DNA of 64,000 bases from Allolobophora icterica (Eukaryota; Annelida; Clitellata; Crassiclitellata; Lumbricidae), in NCBI GenBank assembly GCA_963556255.1, contig OY744609.1, forward strand, positions 20,434,109-20,498,108, read 5' to 3'. Numbering within the stretch: position 1 is the stretch's first letter; each line of letters begins with the position of its first letter. A model generated the notes under the pieces. The model was given only the letters and a program-made list of their open reading frames with translations, did no database searches and had not been told where the DNA came from. Of this stretch, positions 36,029 to 49,216 are shown piece after piece. Made by a program: the position numbers and the translations under genes.

Positions 36029-36225
36029 CTAGGTCGCGTTTTAATTGTCTAAAACAACCCTTTAACTGGCAAAATGTCCTAAGCGTGTCTGCTTAGGCCT
36101 AGCCTACTGGAAATTTGTTGAACTCATTGGTACAGAATTACAAGCATAAATTGTTTCAAAGTTCCAGGTACAGTAAATTTGTGTAAATTGTTTGGTGTTC
36201 TTTGTGTAACTCCGGGTCCTTGCAT

Positions 36226-36610
36226 CATAGGCGCCGACTTCTTGGGAGCCTTGGGTGCCAATGCACCCAGAGAGAAAATTCAGTGCGTGCCTGGCTTATT
36301 TGTATACCTAAGGAGTAATCAAATTTGTATACCTAAGGAGTAATCTCACAACGTGAGAAGTAGGCCTACAACTACAACACAAATACCCAACATTGCATGA
36401 TTTCACAGTCACAGACAGTACATAAATTATTAATTTAATTATTTAAATAAATATATAAATAATAACACTGCAACCCTTGACAAGAAAACAATTTTCTTTC
36501 TCAGAAACTCCGCTAAAATTCACCCACCTAAGGTGAGGTGGTAGGGGAAGGGAGGGAGGATCCATGCACCCACTGGCACCCAGAGACAAAAGTAAAAGTC
36601 GGCGCCTATG
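36226..36610. mobile_element. hAT-type MITE (CATAGGCGCCGACTT ends)
   Basis: Ends CATAGGCGCCGACTT and AAGTCGGCGCCTATG are perfect complements. CCTTGCAT is duplicated on both sides (36218-36225 and 36611-36618). Removing it restores an open frame across the insertion site, from about 36170 to 36690. Confidence 0.92.
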
Positions 36611-37768
36611 CCTTGCATTGTAATTACTTGCGTAATTACAGTATTTGACAAAGCCGTGCAGAGACGGGCAGTGAATAGAGTGATCTCTAGAATTAAGGTA
36701 ATGGCATTATCCATAGGCCTACTTGAGAACTTAAACCCGATGAGAAGATTAACTGCAGTCTTTAGGCCCATACTATGCTATTCTGGTTTCCTGGTGGTCT
36801 GCGTTTACGTGAAAATCGCCACAGCGCCTGGCACGAAGGGCGTGCCATGGGGTTTCGTTTACCTTGGGTATAAGCTTGCCCTTTGACCCATCATGCGCCT
36901 CTGACAGCCGCGTGAATGGGCCTGTCATATAAATATATATATATATATATTTTTTTTATATATATATAAAATTATTCCTTATATATATAATTATTGGTCA
37001 TAGATATAATTATTCCTAGGCTATATATAATAGGGGCCTATTCCTTATTCCATGGCACTGATGCAGTAATATTCCCTACCCACTCCTCCCTCCGCTTTCC
37101 ACAACTCTCGTCCTCGTCGCCTCTTGATCCACGCCACGCCAATCGCTTCTTGCCTTTATAGTTACACCCAAGACACCTAGCCAGCGGCACATGGCGTAGG
37201 CTTTAGTTCCCTCTTTGTCCAGTGGCGTAGCTGTAGATATAGCCTATGCGTCCTGCAAGATGAATTGGACGGACGTATGACACTCGAAACATTGTTTAGG
37301 CCCCTATTCATCCTCTATTAAATTCGAAATATTTACAATCATTTCCATGTCAGATGCAAATAAGGCTAATAATACTTGCCTGCTTTGACTTACATGTGAC
37401 TGCTACCACAGAACTTAGAAGTCATATGAAATTTGTCCGTTGAGCAATAGGGCCTATCAGTCCGAAACATGACGGGTAGTGAATGAACGCTAACCACGGG
37501 ATCGACAGAAATGGCTGACGAACATTTGAACGTATGAATGGATTAATTTATCTCTCTATTAATCTAATCTCCTGACTTCTATAGCGCTGGTTTCACAATG
37601 TCCAAGACATCATTCGATTGCTAGCAACTTAAGTTTAGAAGGTCAGAATGAGGTCCAGCGAGATTGTCTGAGGGCGATGTCGCGAGGAGAATAAACGGTT
37701 TCAGTTCAACGTTTGTTACCAGCTCAAAGCTATCTAAGTGGCTCTCGGCTCTCAGTTATTGTGTAGCT
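36611..37768. other. Spacer, no gene recognised
   Basis: Contains an AT dinucleotide-rich tract at about 36930-37040 and an isolated CAGTGGCGTAGC transposon end near 37222. The frame at 36608-36886 has no recognisable motif. Confidence 0.4.
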
Positions 37769-37867
37769 CACTGGCGTAAACTTGTCCAAAATATTTGAGG
37801 GGTGCATTTGCTTATTCATTCTACACTTTATGCATTGTGTGTACAATCCATCTCAATTATTGGGGCA
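37769..37867 (-). mobile_element. Truncated hAT-type MITE, relative of 45927
   Basis: Begins CACTGGCGTAAACTTGTCC and runs parallel to the complement of the element at 45927-46061 through TATTCATTCTACACTT and CAATCCATCTCAATTA. The other end is missing where it meets unrelated sequence. Confidence 0.7.
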
Positions 37868-37907
37868 AGTAATTAAAGAATTGAAGTCTGGATACGACTG
37901 TGATTTT

Positions 37908-38068
37908 TTGGGTCTTGGTCTCGGTCTTGAGGTTCAAGGTCTTGGTCTTGGTCTTGAGGTTCAAGGTCTTGGTCTTGGTCTTGGTCTCGAGGTTCAAGGT
38001 CTTGGTCTTGGTCTTGGTCTTGAGGTTCAAGGTCTTGGTCTTGGTCTTGAGGTTTAAGGTCTTGACAA
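37908..38068. repeat. Minisatellite GGTCTTGGTCTTGAGGTTCAA
   Basis: About six to seven blocks of (GGTCTT)n followed by GAGGTTCAA, with variable hexamer number. Long frames on both strands here are artefacts. Confidence 0.95.
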
Positions 38069-38245
38069 CAAGACTGGGCAGTGATGATGATTATTATGAT
38101 GGTGAGTGCAATTGTAGGCATCAACCGATGGCACACCAAAACCAAGCCGTAATCAGGTCAATATAGCCTACCGTCATGGTGTCCATGATGACGTCTGCAT
38201 TTGACTGGTGGTGATAGCAGTGACGATAATGGTAAAGTGGTGATT

Positions 38246-39660
38246 GTAAGTAAGTAAGTAAGTATATTCTTTATTGAACCACCTGCATGCGCACTGTGGT
38301 TAACAAACATGTTATGCAGTTAGAGGCATGAAACACAAGAAACAACATAAGTTGGGAAGGAAACCAGCTAACTAGGTCAGGTAGGCCTATAGATAGAAGG
38401 CCTAACAATTGGATATGAATTTTACTGGTATAACATCCTAGTTAAGAAATTCTTACGCGTTAGCCCGTCTGCCTTAATTAGGAATCTTCCTGTTATGCGA
38501 GCGGGGACGCAGGTCATAGGTACGGATTGTGGGAGGGGGGAGCAAGGGATGGAGAACGTGGCCAGGGTTGTGGAGCACCGCTGAAAAGAGAGCTCTGTCA
38601 GCTCTTGCACAAAGAATATCGAAGGATTCGAGGCTGGGCGGTATACATACCCATGCCGTATCAGCCTCTTAACCAGCGCGCAAAGACGAGAGCGCTGCTC
38701 AATTGTGAAGCCCCACCAAGCAGGAGAGGCATAAAGCAATCTAGCTAAGGTAGTTGCTCGGACTACATCATACAGGCGAGGCCCGCTGAGACCGTGTGCG
38801 GTAAGGCATCGGAGGGCGTAGAGGGATTGGCCAGCCTTGGTGCACAATCGCTGGACGTGGGAGCCAAATCCCAAGCGGTCGGATAGTGTCATCCCCAGGA
38901 CAACCAGCTCAGAGACCCTGGCGATACCAGGCACTGGCGGGGGAAGGAGTAAGGACTATTGACTTAGATCCAGGGCGCCTAAAAATCGCCTCTTTGGATT
39001 TTGCGCATTTGAGCATCAGGTTGCTAGAGGCAGCCCACCTGGTGATGTGTTCCAGCTCAGCTGCGGTGGCGAGAATGGCGGAGGCCGGGATCAGGAGGTA
39101 GGCCCTAACTGTCATCGGCGTATTTGAGTAACCGGTTTATTAGATTAATGGGCCGAAGACCTTTGATGGCTACCAGGAAGTGGAGCGGGCCGAGGCCAGA
39201 GCCTTGGATGATACTGGCATTGATGGCGCAATAGGTAGAAATTATTCCTTGAAATTTGGTGCAATGCTGGCGGTCATGAAGGAGCGCAAGAATCCAGTTG
39301 TATAGGAAATCCGTATAGGCATAGAAGCAAGCAGCTTGGCGAGAAGGGAGTGGCGGACCGTGTCAAAAGCACGGGAAAAATCAAGCGCCAATAGACGGAC
39401 GTAGGGTTCGTCAAGTAACATATCATTGAGGTTGTGAATGAGGGCGATGAGTGCAGAGGTGGTAGAGCCAGTTGGCCTAAAGGCATATTGGTCACAAAAG
39501 TCCAGATTATCGCTTGGGTTAGTCAGTATGGGATAGAAGTATGAGCGCGCCACAAATTTTTCAAGCAGGCGGCAGAGAACTGGGGTGATGGAGATGGGCA
39601 TATAATCGGCTTCAGTTAGCGGATGAGGTACTGTGTCATAATGATGGCCCATTTAACAGA
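38246..39660 (-). mobile_element. CR1/L2-like LINE, 5' truncated
   Basis: The minus strand encodes successive reverse transcriptase blocks: PISITPVLCRLLEKF, YAFRPTGSTTSALIALIH, LALDFSRAFDTVRHS, NASIIQGSGLGP, KYADDS and the C-terminal SGPRLYDVVRATTLARLLYASPAWWG region ending FLTRMLYQ stop (38422). At least one frameshift lies between 38934 and 39242. The 3' end carries the tail AATAAAGAATATACTTACTT with ACTT repeats. Confidence 0.85.
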
Positions 39661-39809
39661 TATTGTAAGCTCTGTTGTATTGCTGCAGCTATGATCGACC
39701 AGCTCGACCTCTGAGAATAACCAAACATAGCAACTTATTTTAATAGCATAGCATCTTAACCAAGCACGTGGTATGAACAACTACATTTTAATATTTTTGA
39801 TGAATTCAG

Positions 39810-40887
39810 CGAGCTTTGCTCACCCTAAAAATTTGAGTTCGAATCCCAAATAACTAGGTATAACCTAGTGTGCGTAAAGATGTAACGCTAAAAATTGTAT
39901 TTGTAGAGCATCCGCAACCCCTAAAATGCGGTTTCCAACGGATCTTCATAGTTTTGTATTTTTTAAAGAGATAAAGGCAAATTCATTAGATTTAGACGTA
40001 ACTTTATGTTGAGCAAAATTTTTATAAAACTAATCAAGCTGAAGTGGCTAATACTTGTTGTATGAATTTATTTAGCATTTATAAGATTATGTGTTTGTGT
40101 GTAAAAGTAACTTTTTTGATATACATTGGCGCAACCTAGCGAATGATCTGGTAACCTCGCTATGTTCTCTGTTGTTCAGTTTCTATTTATAGCGGAAATA
40201 CTTATGCCATTCTCCACGCGTTCTGGATTTCGTCTGATGCTCATTTATTGTTTAATTCGACGATGATTCAATGTAATCACAATTACTGTTAATTAGCTTA
40301 TAGACAGATAAAATAGGCTAGGGCCTAGTCTATTCAGGCCAGAAATCTCATTGTCTTAGAGGCTGTTTTTTTATTGTTTAGGGGTTGTAAAAGACCGGAC
40401 CACTGACGAGCCCCAGCTGAATAAGTAAGTATATATATTCTTTAGTACTACCAACTGCTTATACCGCACTTTGGTTTACATATACTTTTGTATAAATACA
40501 TATAGTTATTTTTATTTCCGGCTGATCTCGTAAGATGTAGCTTATTTGGCTCTGTGTTTTTTATGCACTGCCAAACACCATACTTGGCTGACGTTAAAAC
40601 CGCTTTAACGACTTTAATATAAGCTCTATAGTTGAGACGCTTGAACTGATAAGCCAATGACGGAAATTAATTTCAATTTCAGCTTAACGGACCGACATAT
40701 CGCGCATGGAACGCTATTTCCCAGCAGCTATATCCACCGAAATTTTGCAAACAGATTAAGCCGCTTGTATGTGAATTTCTTTAACTGTTTTAATCTTTAT
40801 ATTCAACTAAGTGAGCATTGGGAATGCTCACAATAAAAATTTGAGTTCGAATCCCAAATAACTAGGTATAACCTAGTGTGCGTAACG
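39810..40887. repeat. Duplicated 51-bp block with a B-box-like core
   Basis: A block containing TTTGAGTTCGAATCCCAAAT and ending CCTAGTGTGCGTAA occurs at about 39829-39879 and 40836-40887. GAGTTCGAATCCC resembles a tRNA B-box, and a GTGAGCATT/AATGCTCAC hairpin precedes the second copy, so a SINE origin is possible. Confidence 0.5.
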
Positions 40888-42425
40888 AAATTTCAATTTC
40901 CGCCTTACTTGTAGAAATGGTGGACAATAAATAAAGGTATCCATTTGTAATCGAAACCATGCAGATTTTTTTACATATATGCAAGACTTTTTGTAATTTT
41001 TAACAATAATTTCTTCAACATTTATTTTTTGGTATGTAGTCTAGCAATAGTTACCTATCAAGATGCATTTATATCTAAGATAATGAATAGTTTCGTCCGT
41101 AGCTCTCGTTTCTGTCCGTCCCTCTGCCGACAACGATCGGCATACTGCAATGCGAACTCGAAATCTATAACTTTTTCTTTATCTATAATCTGTAACTTTA
41201 TCTATAATCCGATACTCTGGCCAATACATGCAGAAAACAGAGAACATTAACTAACTTTCTTAAGTGTTTTTCGTGGTCCTTTGGTTAAAATGGAACGTTT
41301 ATGGTGCTTAAATGTATTTCCCACACTTTAGGCCTATTGGTTGTTCTTCGTCAATGCGTAATTCTGTAAGCTGCTTCTGAGACCGAAATCTGTAAAGTTA
41401 AACTTGTAGATGGCGAATCGAGTGACTTTTTGATAATTTCAAAAAGTGCATCGGTTGGCTTACCACTGGTTGGACACTAGATATACACACCACGCAACAC
41501 GCTAAAATGTAGCACTCATGAATAGGCTGGTGCCCTGCGCTTGGCCTTCGAGTGGCGCTTTAGAAGTTTGGAGATTACGATTGCGATTAGGATTAAAACT
41601 GTTTTACTCCCATGTCTACAGAAGAATACACGTTCAGTTTCGTAACAGAGGCATGGTAAAATTTCTTGTTTTACTGTAAATTTTAAATTAGGGCCTAATG
41701 CATGCGTAATTCGCGCATGAAAGCGTAACACAATTTCTTCAGTAGTCACCGAGACTCTGTAAATCGACCCTCAATTACATGGCAGGACAGGATAGGACGA
41801 ATTACTGGTTCTTGAGCATTTTTCCATTCGCCACAGCAGACGTTCTTATTTCAGGAGGGATATCCTCTTTAGGCCTGTCTGTCTCATCAGACTTACCTTT
41901 TGAATAAACAGGATTACGAATCTGTGTTGGAGCGCTGTTGAGTGATGCATAGAAGTTCTAAGCTTAGATTAGATTCAGGGTGAGAATTGTCGGGGGTTTG
42001 GGGTTCACACCTCTGTCTTTCTTAGGACCCCACAGTTAAGTCTTCATTGTACACTCCAGGGGGATTGTTTCCAACCCCTCAGTTGTGCTAGTGTTATGTC
42101 GTATTATCAACTGTTTAAATTGTGCATTTTCTTTCACTTTGTGGGTTACTGCTAAAGTAATGCTCTGATTTATTGTGAGATTTGTGACCATGTGAATTGT
42201 ACACTAATAAATTTGTTGATGCCGTCACTTTAAAGAGTTTAGGTTTCTATTGCAATTTGAATTTTTTCAGTTTGCAAAATACGGATTAAATATTCAACTC
42301 CACATGGATCAAATTCATTATTTATCAAAGTCTACCCAGTCTTTTCTCTACAATTCTCACACTGATTAGAGTAGGACAGGAATAGCCTGATTTACCTCAC
42401 AAGAATTGTAATGTCAACATTTTCA
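40128..42425 (+). repeat. Unknown repeated unit, copy A
   Basis: First of three collinear copies of a roughly 2-kb sequence. Landmarks in order: CACGCGTTCTGGATTTCGTC, the GTCCCTCTGCCGACAAC block, CCAATACATGCAGAAAACAG, TTGTTCTTCGTCAATGC, TCATCAGACTTACCTTTTG, and TTTATTGTGAGATTTGTGACC. I see no conserved long frame or family motif. It may be a tandemly duplicated low-copy sequence or the body of an unrecognised transposon. Confidence 0.75.
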
Positions 42426-42645
42426 TATGTAGGCCTAAGCTCGTCTTCTTATGACTACTACTGCTTGGCACACCTAACGTTTTGTCATAGATGTCGGCCA
42501 TATTGAGTTTTTGTGTTCTACATAATTTTTTTTAGCAATTTGACAGGGCTCCTATTATTTTAGGCTGACATTAATTAGTAGACCCTGACGGATCATCATG
42601 CCAAATTTGGTTCATTTTTTCCGCCAGGTAATGTTTAGCCTGAAA

Positions 42646-42845
42646 CATAGGCGTAATTTGTGAGGGGTACGAGGGGTACCCGTACACCACTTTTTGGACT
42701 GGGGTACCGTACCCCCCACTTTTTGAACAATGCCAATAAATATTTTATTATTGTGCCTTCCCAGAGAAGAGAGCCCAGTGTCAGCCTTGCTTCGTGTATG
42801 TATTTAATTGGTACCCCCACTTTTTAGACCAAATTTACGCCCCTG
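42646..42845 (+). mobile_element. hAT-type MITE (CATAGGCG family)
   Basis: Ends CATAGGCGTAATTTGTG and CAAATTTACGCCCCTG. Imperfect flanking octamers GCCTGAAA (42638-42645) and CCTTGAAA (42846-42853). It shares internal GGGGTACC and CCCACTTTTT blocks with the copies at 1160, 57456 and 62861. Confidence 0.75.
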
Positions 42846-43056
42846 CCTTGAAATACAACGCTAACCCACCTCACTATATTGCGGCAAAAACAGAAGAGGC
42901 ATCAGAATTTATGACGGTGAATGCGATTGTAATTGTAATTAGTAACATCTATTACGCCAGTGTCTAATGCAAAACGCATTACGCCAGTGTCTAATGCAAA
43001 ACGCATCAACCCATGGCACACCAAAACCAAGCCATAATCAGTAACTTTTTATCGAC

Positions 43057-44957
43057 ATTTGCGCTACCTAGCGAATGAAATGGTAACCTCGAAACGTTTT
43101 CTGTCGTTCACTTATCTGTTTATAGCGGTTATTATTCTCCACGCGTTCCGGATTTCGTCTGACGCTTATTTATTGTTTAATTCGATGATGATTTGCTGTA
43201 ATCATAATTACTACAAGTAGCTTATTGACAGCTAAATCAGGCTTGTCTATTTAGGCCAGAGACTTTATTGTCTTACAGGCTGTTTTTATTGTGTAGGAGT
43301 TGCTAAAGGCCTGACAACTGACGAGCCCAAGCTGAATACATATAGCTATTGTTATTTCTGTCTGATCTCGTAAGATGTAGCTTATTTGGGTATGTTTTTT
43401 TATGTGCTGCCAAACAGCATGCTTGGCTGAGGCTAAAAAAGACAGAGTCTGCATCTTAATTACCTTTACTATGCTCTCTGGACTCTGGTTCATACTCTTG
43501 TAAAAGTAATCTCGAGACTTCTACAGCGCCCAGAAAAGCTACGTCGCGGGAACCAGCTTATTCACTTGTACTGTTAAGCCAGTGATGGAAATTAATTACA
43601 ACTTAACTCACCGACATTAAATTTTGCAGAAAGAACGCCATTTCCGAGCAGCTATATCCACTAAATTTTGCGACAGATTAAGCAGCTTGAATGTGAGTTT
43701 TTTCATTCTTGTTTTTATCTTAAAATTCAACTAAGTGAGCAATGCTCACGATAAAAATTAAAGATTCTTTCAACTTAAGCTTGGTGCGCGCGTCGTTTCC
43801 GCCCTACTTACAGAAATTGTGGACAATAAATAGAGGTATCCATTTGCAATCGAAACCTTGCAAATATTCCTACATAAATGCATGACTTTTTGTCATCTTT
43901 CAAAATAGGTTCTTTACTATTTATTTTTTGTATATAACCTAGCAAGACTTACCTATAAAGATGCACTTATATAAAAGATAATGAACAGTTTCATCCACAG
44001 CTCTTATTCTGTCCTGTCCCTCTACCGACAACCATCGGCACACTCCACTGCGAATTCTAATTCTGTAACTGGTTTCCGATACTCTAGCCAATACATGCAG
44101 AAAACAGAGTGAGTTTCATGGCCCTTGGTTAAAATCAACGATCTGTATTATATGGTAGATGTTTTGTATGGTGCTTAAATCTAGCCCACGTTTTTATGGG
44201 CTGTTCTTCGTCAATGCATAATTCTGAAAGCTGCTTCTGAGACCCCGGTATTTGTAAAGTTAAACTTTGTAGATAGCGAATCGTGACACTTTTATAATTT
44301 TAGGAAGTGCATCTGTTGGTTTACTACCGCTGGTTGGACACTAGCTACACACTACGTGATATGCCAAAATGTAAAACTGTTTCACTCCCATATCTACAGA
44401 GGAATAGGCCTACACGTTCAGTTTTGTACTACAGGCATGATAAAATTTCTTGCTTTACTTTAAATTTTAAATTACTGCGTAATTCGCGCATGACAGTGTA
44501 ACACAATTTGTTCAGTAGTCACCGAGCCTCTGTAAATTGACCCTCAATAATACATGACAGGCCAGGACAGGACGAATTGCTGCGTCTTTAACGTCTTTCC
44601 ATTCGCCACTGCAGACGTTCTTTTTCCGGAGGGATATCCTCTTTAGGCGGCCTTTCTGTCTCATCAGACTTACCTTTTAAATAAACAGAATTACGAATCT
44701 GCATTGGAGCGCTATTGAGCAGTGGCGTCACTAAGGGGTGCTGTCTTTCTTAGGACTTCCACAGTTCAGTCTTCATTGCATACCCCTGCAGGGGGTCATT
44801 TCCAACCCCTTGGGCCTTCAGTTGTGCTAGAGAGTGATTTCGCATTATCAACTGTTTATATTGTGCATATATTTTTTAGCATTTTCTTTCACTTTGTGGT
44901 TTACTAATAAAGCAATGCTCTATCTGGTTTATTGTGAGATTTGTGACCATCTGAATT
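43057..44957 (+). repeat. Unknown repeated unit, copy B
   Basis: Carries the copy A landmarks in the same order, from CTACCTAGCGAATGAAATGG at 43065 through TTTATTGTGAGATTTGTGACC at about 44930. It is cut at 44957 by the end of a hAT remnant. The stretch before it (42905-43050) also resembles 38085-38160. Confidence 0.75.
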
Positions 44958-46380
44958 CATGGGCGCCCGCAGGATTTTTACAGGGGAGGTCAAACACGGC
45001 CGGGAGAGTTAGTAGCGTAATATATAAATATGTCATTAAAAGCTAAACAACTCACATAATTACATTGTCTTAATATTACTTATTACTATTTATTTTATTG
45101 GTCTTTTGCAATAAGGCGAAACAATCATTCAGAAGTGTCCGACTTTGAGTTATGGTATATGATATAATATTCATGTAGGCCTATATATATTCATAGTAAA
45201 ATGCTATAACACTACCAGACTAACAGTACTAATGTTCTTGAATATCAATCTGTGAAAAGGAACTGCAATCGACGTGCATCCCTTCCAAAGATGTCGATTA
45301 CTTTCTGCATATATTCAGTCTTGCTGCTGTTTACACTTTGGCGATGAACGCCTAGCAAACACAATCCCGAAAGACGTTCAGCAGCCATGGTCGAGTGAAG
45401 TAAAAGATTTTACTCGTCTCAATGTACTAAACGAACGCTTGACAATGCATATTGTTGCCTGTAATAGTCAGTGCAATAAGGAGAATAAGGAGAGCATGAT
45501 GAACAGCTGGGGGGAAAAATCTGTGCTTGACAACACGTCGATAAGATGCAAGTCATCCTTAATTTCTTATGATTGTTGTTGGTGCACCAAAAATCACACA
45601 AATTCATCGCCTCAAGCTCGAAGTTATCAGTAGTGTACAAACGACTGGTCATAGCCACGCTGTTCTTGATCTCCGCACGAACAACACGTGTCATGATTGC
45701 AGGCTGAAGTCTGAATAGCTGGAACTAGGGACTGTTCTTCAGAGAAACGGTTCGTCAGAGATGATATGAGGGAATCCAAGTACGGCACAAAAAATTAATA
45801 TCGTTTGCCTGTTCAAAGTAGTCTTCACTGATACCATTGGAGCTTCTACGATTGCTGCGATGTGCTCGCCTTCCCGCCCTTCCGCATTGATGAGGGACCT
45901 TCATTTCACTGATTGCTGGCTGTGCCCATAGGCGTAGACTCTGGGGGGAGCCTGGGCACGTGCCCCCCAGTAATTGAGATGGACTGTACAACCAATGCAA
46001 CAAGTGTAGAATGAATAACCAACGAACCAACCCCAATATTTTGGACAAGTTTACGCCAGTGGCTGTGCCAGAGCGACGACTTTGGTTTATATATCTTGTT
46101 TGAAATGAATTTAAACAATTTTTACGTTGCCTACGGAAATGTCCGTTAATTTTGAAATGTGTTTCTGGACACTTAGCAAATCCAACAGTATTACTTGCAA
46201 TGACTGAGTAACGCGTTCCAGTAGCGCCGAGTATGTAGAGATAGCCACAAGACATACAAGAAAGCCTAGAAATGTTGGAGAAGTACAAGAACACAACTGG
46301 TGGGCATCCTGTCGCGTTTTACCACTGTCAGTTGTTGCCAGATAGTGTAATTGACATAGTTTCAGCTTCATTTGCATGAT
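44957..46380 (-). pseudogene. Decayed hAT transposase (P52rIPK/DUF4371-like)
   Basis: Minus-strand fragments show the usual order of this hAT-derived family: FLGFLVCLVAISTYSALLERV (about 46260-46200), a HFRRQRKNC segment, and CGRAGRRAHRSN (45890) leading to YFEQANDINFL, then further stop-ridden sequence to about 45250. A transposon-like left end GGGCGCCCGCAGG lies at 44958. It is broken by stops, frameshifts and the MITE at 45927, so it is inactive. Confidence 0.55.
45927..46061. mobile_element. 135-bp hAT-type MITE
   Basis: Ends CATAGGCGTAGACTC and GTTTACGCCAGTG. GCTGTGCC is duplicated exactly on both sides (45919-45926 and 46062-46069). It is inserted into the decayed hAT transposase. Confidence 0.88.
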
Positions 46381-46451
46381 TAAACTTATCGGAATTTATA
46401 TTTATATTTTCATTCTGATTTCGAGGTTGGTCGCGCGATCCCCCTTGACCT

Positions 46452-47399
46452 CAGTGGCGGCGCCAGGATGTCAGGTTTGGAGGGGCTGCAGCCCTTCCCC
46501 TTCTCCCTCTCAGCCCCCGTTTCTCCCTCCCCTTCCCCTTCCTGTATCTCCCTCCCATTCCCCTCTCTCCATACCCCTGCCATTTCTCCCCTCCCCTTTC
46601 CTTCTCTCCATATCTTCCTAGTCGACTCCCTTCCTCCTACAACCCCTACCCACTTTGAAGCGGGGGTCCGGGGGTTTGCCCCCGGGAAATTTTTTCAGGT
46701 TCCAGATGCCTGTATGTGCGTTTTTGCACACATCCGGTTTAAAAATACGGTATTTGCATGTCTGGCAACTGCTTTAGTAGTTTATTACAGTGTGATTCTC
46801 CTTACAGATTTTATTTTAGTTTCAGTTATAGTTAGTATTATTTTTTTAGTTACAGTTATAGTTATCGTTAACGAAATCATTTTACTTTCGTTAACGAAAA
46901 CATTTTCCGTTACCGTTATCGTTAACGAGAATCACACTGGTTTATCATACTAGTAAGTTTACTAGTCGTAGTCAGTTTTGAGCAACTGCGTTCAAGTTCA
47001 AGCGACGCGCGTTGCCTACTGTTGGTCACAGCGCAGAGGCAGTCTTCTGTCACCCTCGCTGAATTTGTCAATTACCTTTTCCCAGTTCACAGCTGATAGG
47101 GCCTACGTGTGACAACTGCCTTTCAATCGCTAGTATGCCTATGGAAATGTTGCGCAATCTATCCTGCGACATAGGCCATATATATCCATGATAATCAAGT
47201 AAGTAATATATTTGCCTACTGCCTGAGATAGTTAATGATTTCGTTGCCGATGGTCTTTGTAGGCCTATACTTTTCTAGTTTGCTTACTATGAAGTTTAAG
47301 CAGTGGCAGAGATTTCCAGCTTTTTACTTTGGGGGGGGGGCTGAGCCACATTTTAGGAGGGGCTAAACACCCCCTAGCCCACCTCTGGCGCCGCCACTG
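46452..47399. mobile_element. 948-bp hAT-type element (CAGTGGCGGCGCCAG ends)
   Basis: Perfect 15-bp inverted ends CAGTGGCGGCGCCAG and CTGGCGCCGCCACTG, with CTTGACCT on both sides (46444-46451 and 47400-47407). It contains a pyrimidine-rich CCCTTCCCC tract near the left end and a second MITE at 46788. No transposase. Confidence 0.92.
46788..46939. mobile_element. 152-bp hAT-type MITE nested in 46452 element
   Basis: Ends CAGTGTGATTCTC and GAGAATCACACTG are perfect complements. Flanking octamers GTTTATTA (46780-46787) and GTTTATCA (46940-46947) match at 7 of 8. The interior has GTTAACGAAA palindromic repeats. Confidence 0.88.
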
Positions 47400-49216
47400 C
47401 TTGACCTATGCTGCGAGTGCCCATGTGGTTCATACCCTTGTACTGGTCATTCAGTGATGGAAATTATTAAAATTAATTACAACTTAGCTCATCGACATTT
47501 GCTCAAAGAATGCCATTTCCGAGCAGCTATATCCACTAAAATAAACGGCTTCAATGAGAGTATTTTATTCTTGTTTTTATTATTAAATCCAACTAAGTGA
47601 GCAATGCTCACAACAAAAACTTTTCTTTCACCTTAGCTTGGTAGCCAGTGAATAGACAAAGAGTATGTGCGCGCGTCGTTTCCGCCATACTTACACAAAT
47701 TGTACACAATAAATAGTGGTATCCATGTGCAATCGAAATGATGCAGATTATTCTACATAAATGCAAGACTTTTGTCATCTTTAAAGTAAGTTCTTTACCA
47801 TTATTTTTGGCATGTAACCTAGCAATATTTACCTATAAAGATGCACTTATATCTAAGATAATAAACAGTTTCACCAACAGCAGCTCTCATTCTGTCCCGT
47901 CCCTCTACCGACAACAATCGGCACACAAATCTATAACTGGTTTCCGATACGTGCTCTAGTCTAGCCAATGCATAAAGAAAACAGATTTAAACTAATTGAC
48001 TAACTCGTGAAGTGAGTTTCAAGTTTCTTGGCTAAAAGTAAAACCAACGACCTCTTAATGTTATAATTATGGTAGATGTTTATGGTGCTTAAATAGGCCT
48101 ATAGCCCACGTTTTTATGGGCTGTTCTTCGTCAATGCGTAATTCTGAAAGCTGCTTTTATGACCGGAATTTGTAAAGTTAAACTTGTAGATAGCGAATCG
48201 AGTGACGATAATTTCAAAAAGTGCATCGGTAGGCTTACCGCTGGTTGGACATTAGCTAAAACTACCCATCTGATTTGATATAACGCTGGTGAATTGGCTA
48301 TAGGCCTAGTGCCCTGAGCTTGGCCTTCGAGTGGCGCTTTAGAAGTTTGGAGATTACGCTTACGCGAAATGCTAATGGTGACACTGTTTTACTCCCACGC
48401 CTACAGAAGAATACACGTTCAGCTTCGTAACGGAGGCACGATAAAAAATCATAAAATTGTTTTACTTTAAATGTTAAATTAATGTATAATTCGCGTATGA
48501 CAGTGTAGCACAGGGTGTTTCTTCAGTAGTCACTGTAAGACTGTAAAACGACCCTCAGTTACCTGACAGGACTCTAAAGACAGGACTGCAGCGCAGTGGC
48601 GTAGCCAGGTTTTAACACCAGGGGGAGCGAGCACATAAAAAAGGCCCCAACTACCATTTCAATTCATTTCAATTAAGTACATCATTATGATTATACGTAT
48701 TTATTTTTGTATTTTAAATTAAATAGAGACACTGAAACACTCAATAGGTAGCAATTTAAGCAATATGTATAGTAAATGAGTATTAGTGTAGTACACTATA
48801 ATATATATATAACAATAAAAACACTAACCAACTACAATAGCCTTTTTCGTCTAGGCTTCATTTTAGCAAAGTAGTCGATTACTTCGTCATAATCCATTTC
48901 ACTAGCGAACTGTCTTTCGATCGTAATCAAGACAGTTTCAATCGAATATAGAACGTAGGCCTATCAGAGGAAGTTGTGGGGAACAGGCGCAGATCCCGGG
49001 GTAGCCCGTTCCATGCCGTCGGGTCCACCACTGAAAAACACGGTTCTGCATGGTGGCTGTGCGCCAGTGTGCGGGCAAAGGCGCAATGAATACCCCTTTG
49101 CCCGAAGATCGGCGGTGGCGACTACCCTGAACTCCCAGCATGGGGCGGCAAAGGACCCGCAGATAAGCTGGAGCGCATCCCAGAAAGCACCTCCAGACCA
49201 GGGAAACAACCCTTAT

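Noticed and set aside
46376..46953. Pro/Ser-rich ORFs as a gene
   Set aside because: They read a pyrimidine-rich tract inside a hAT-type element bounded by an 8-bp target duplication.
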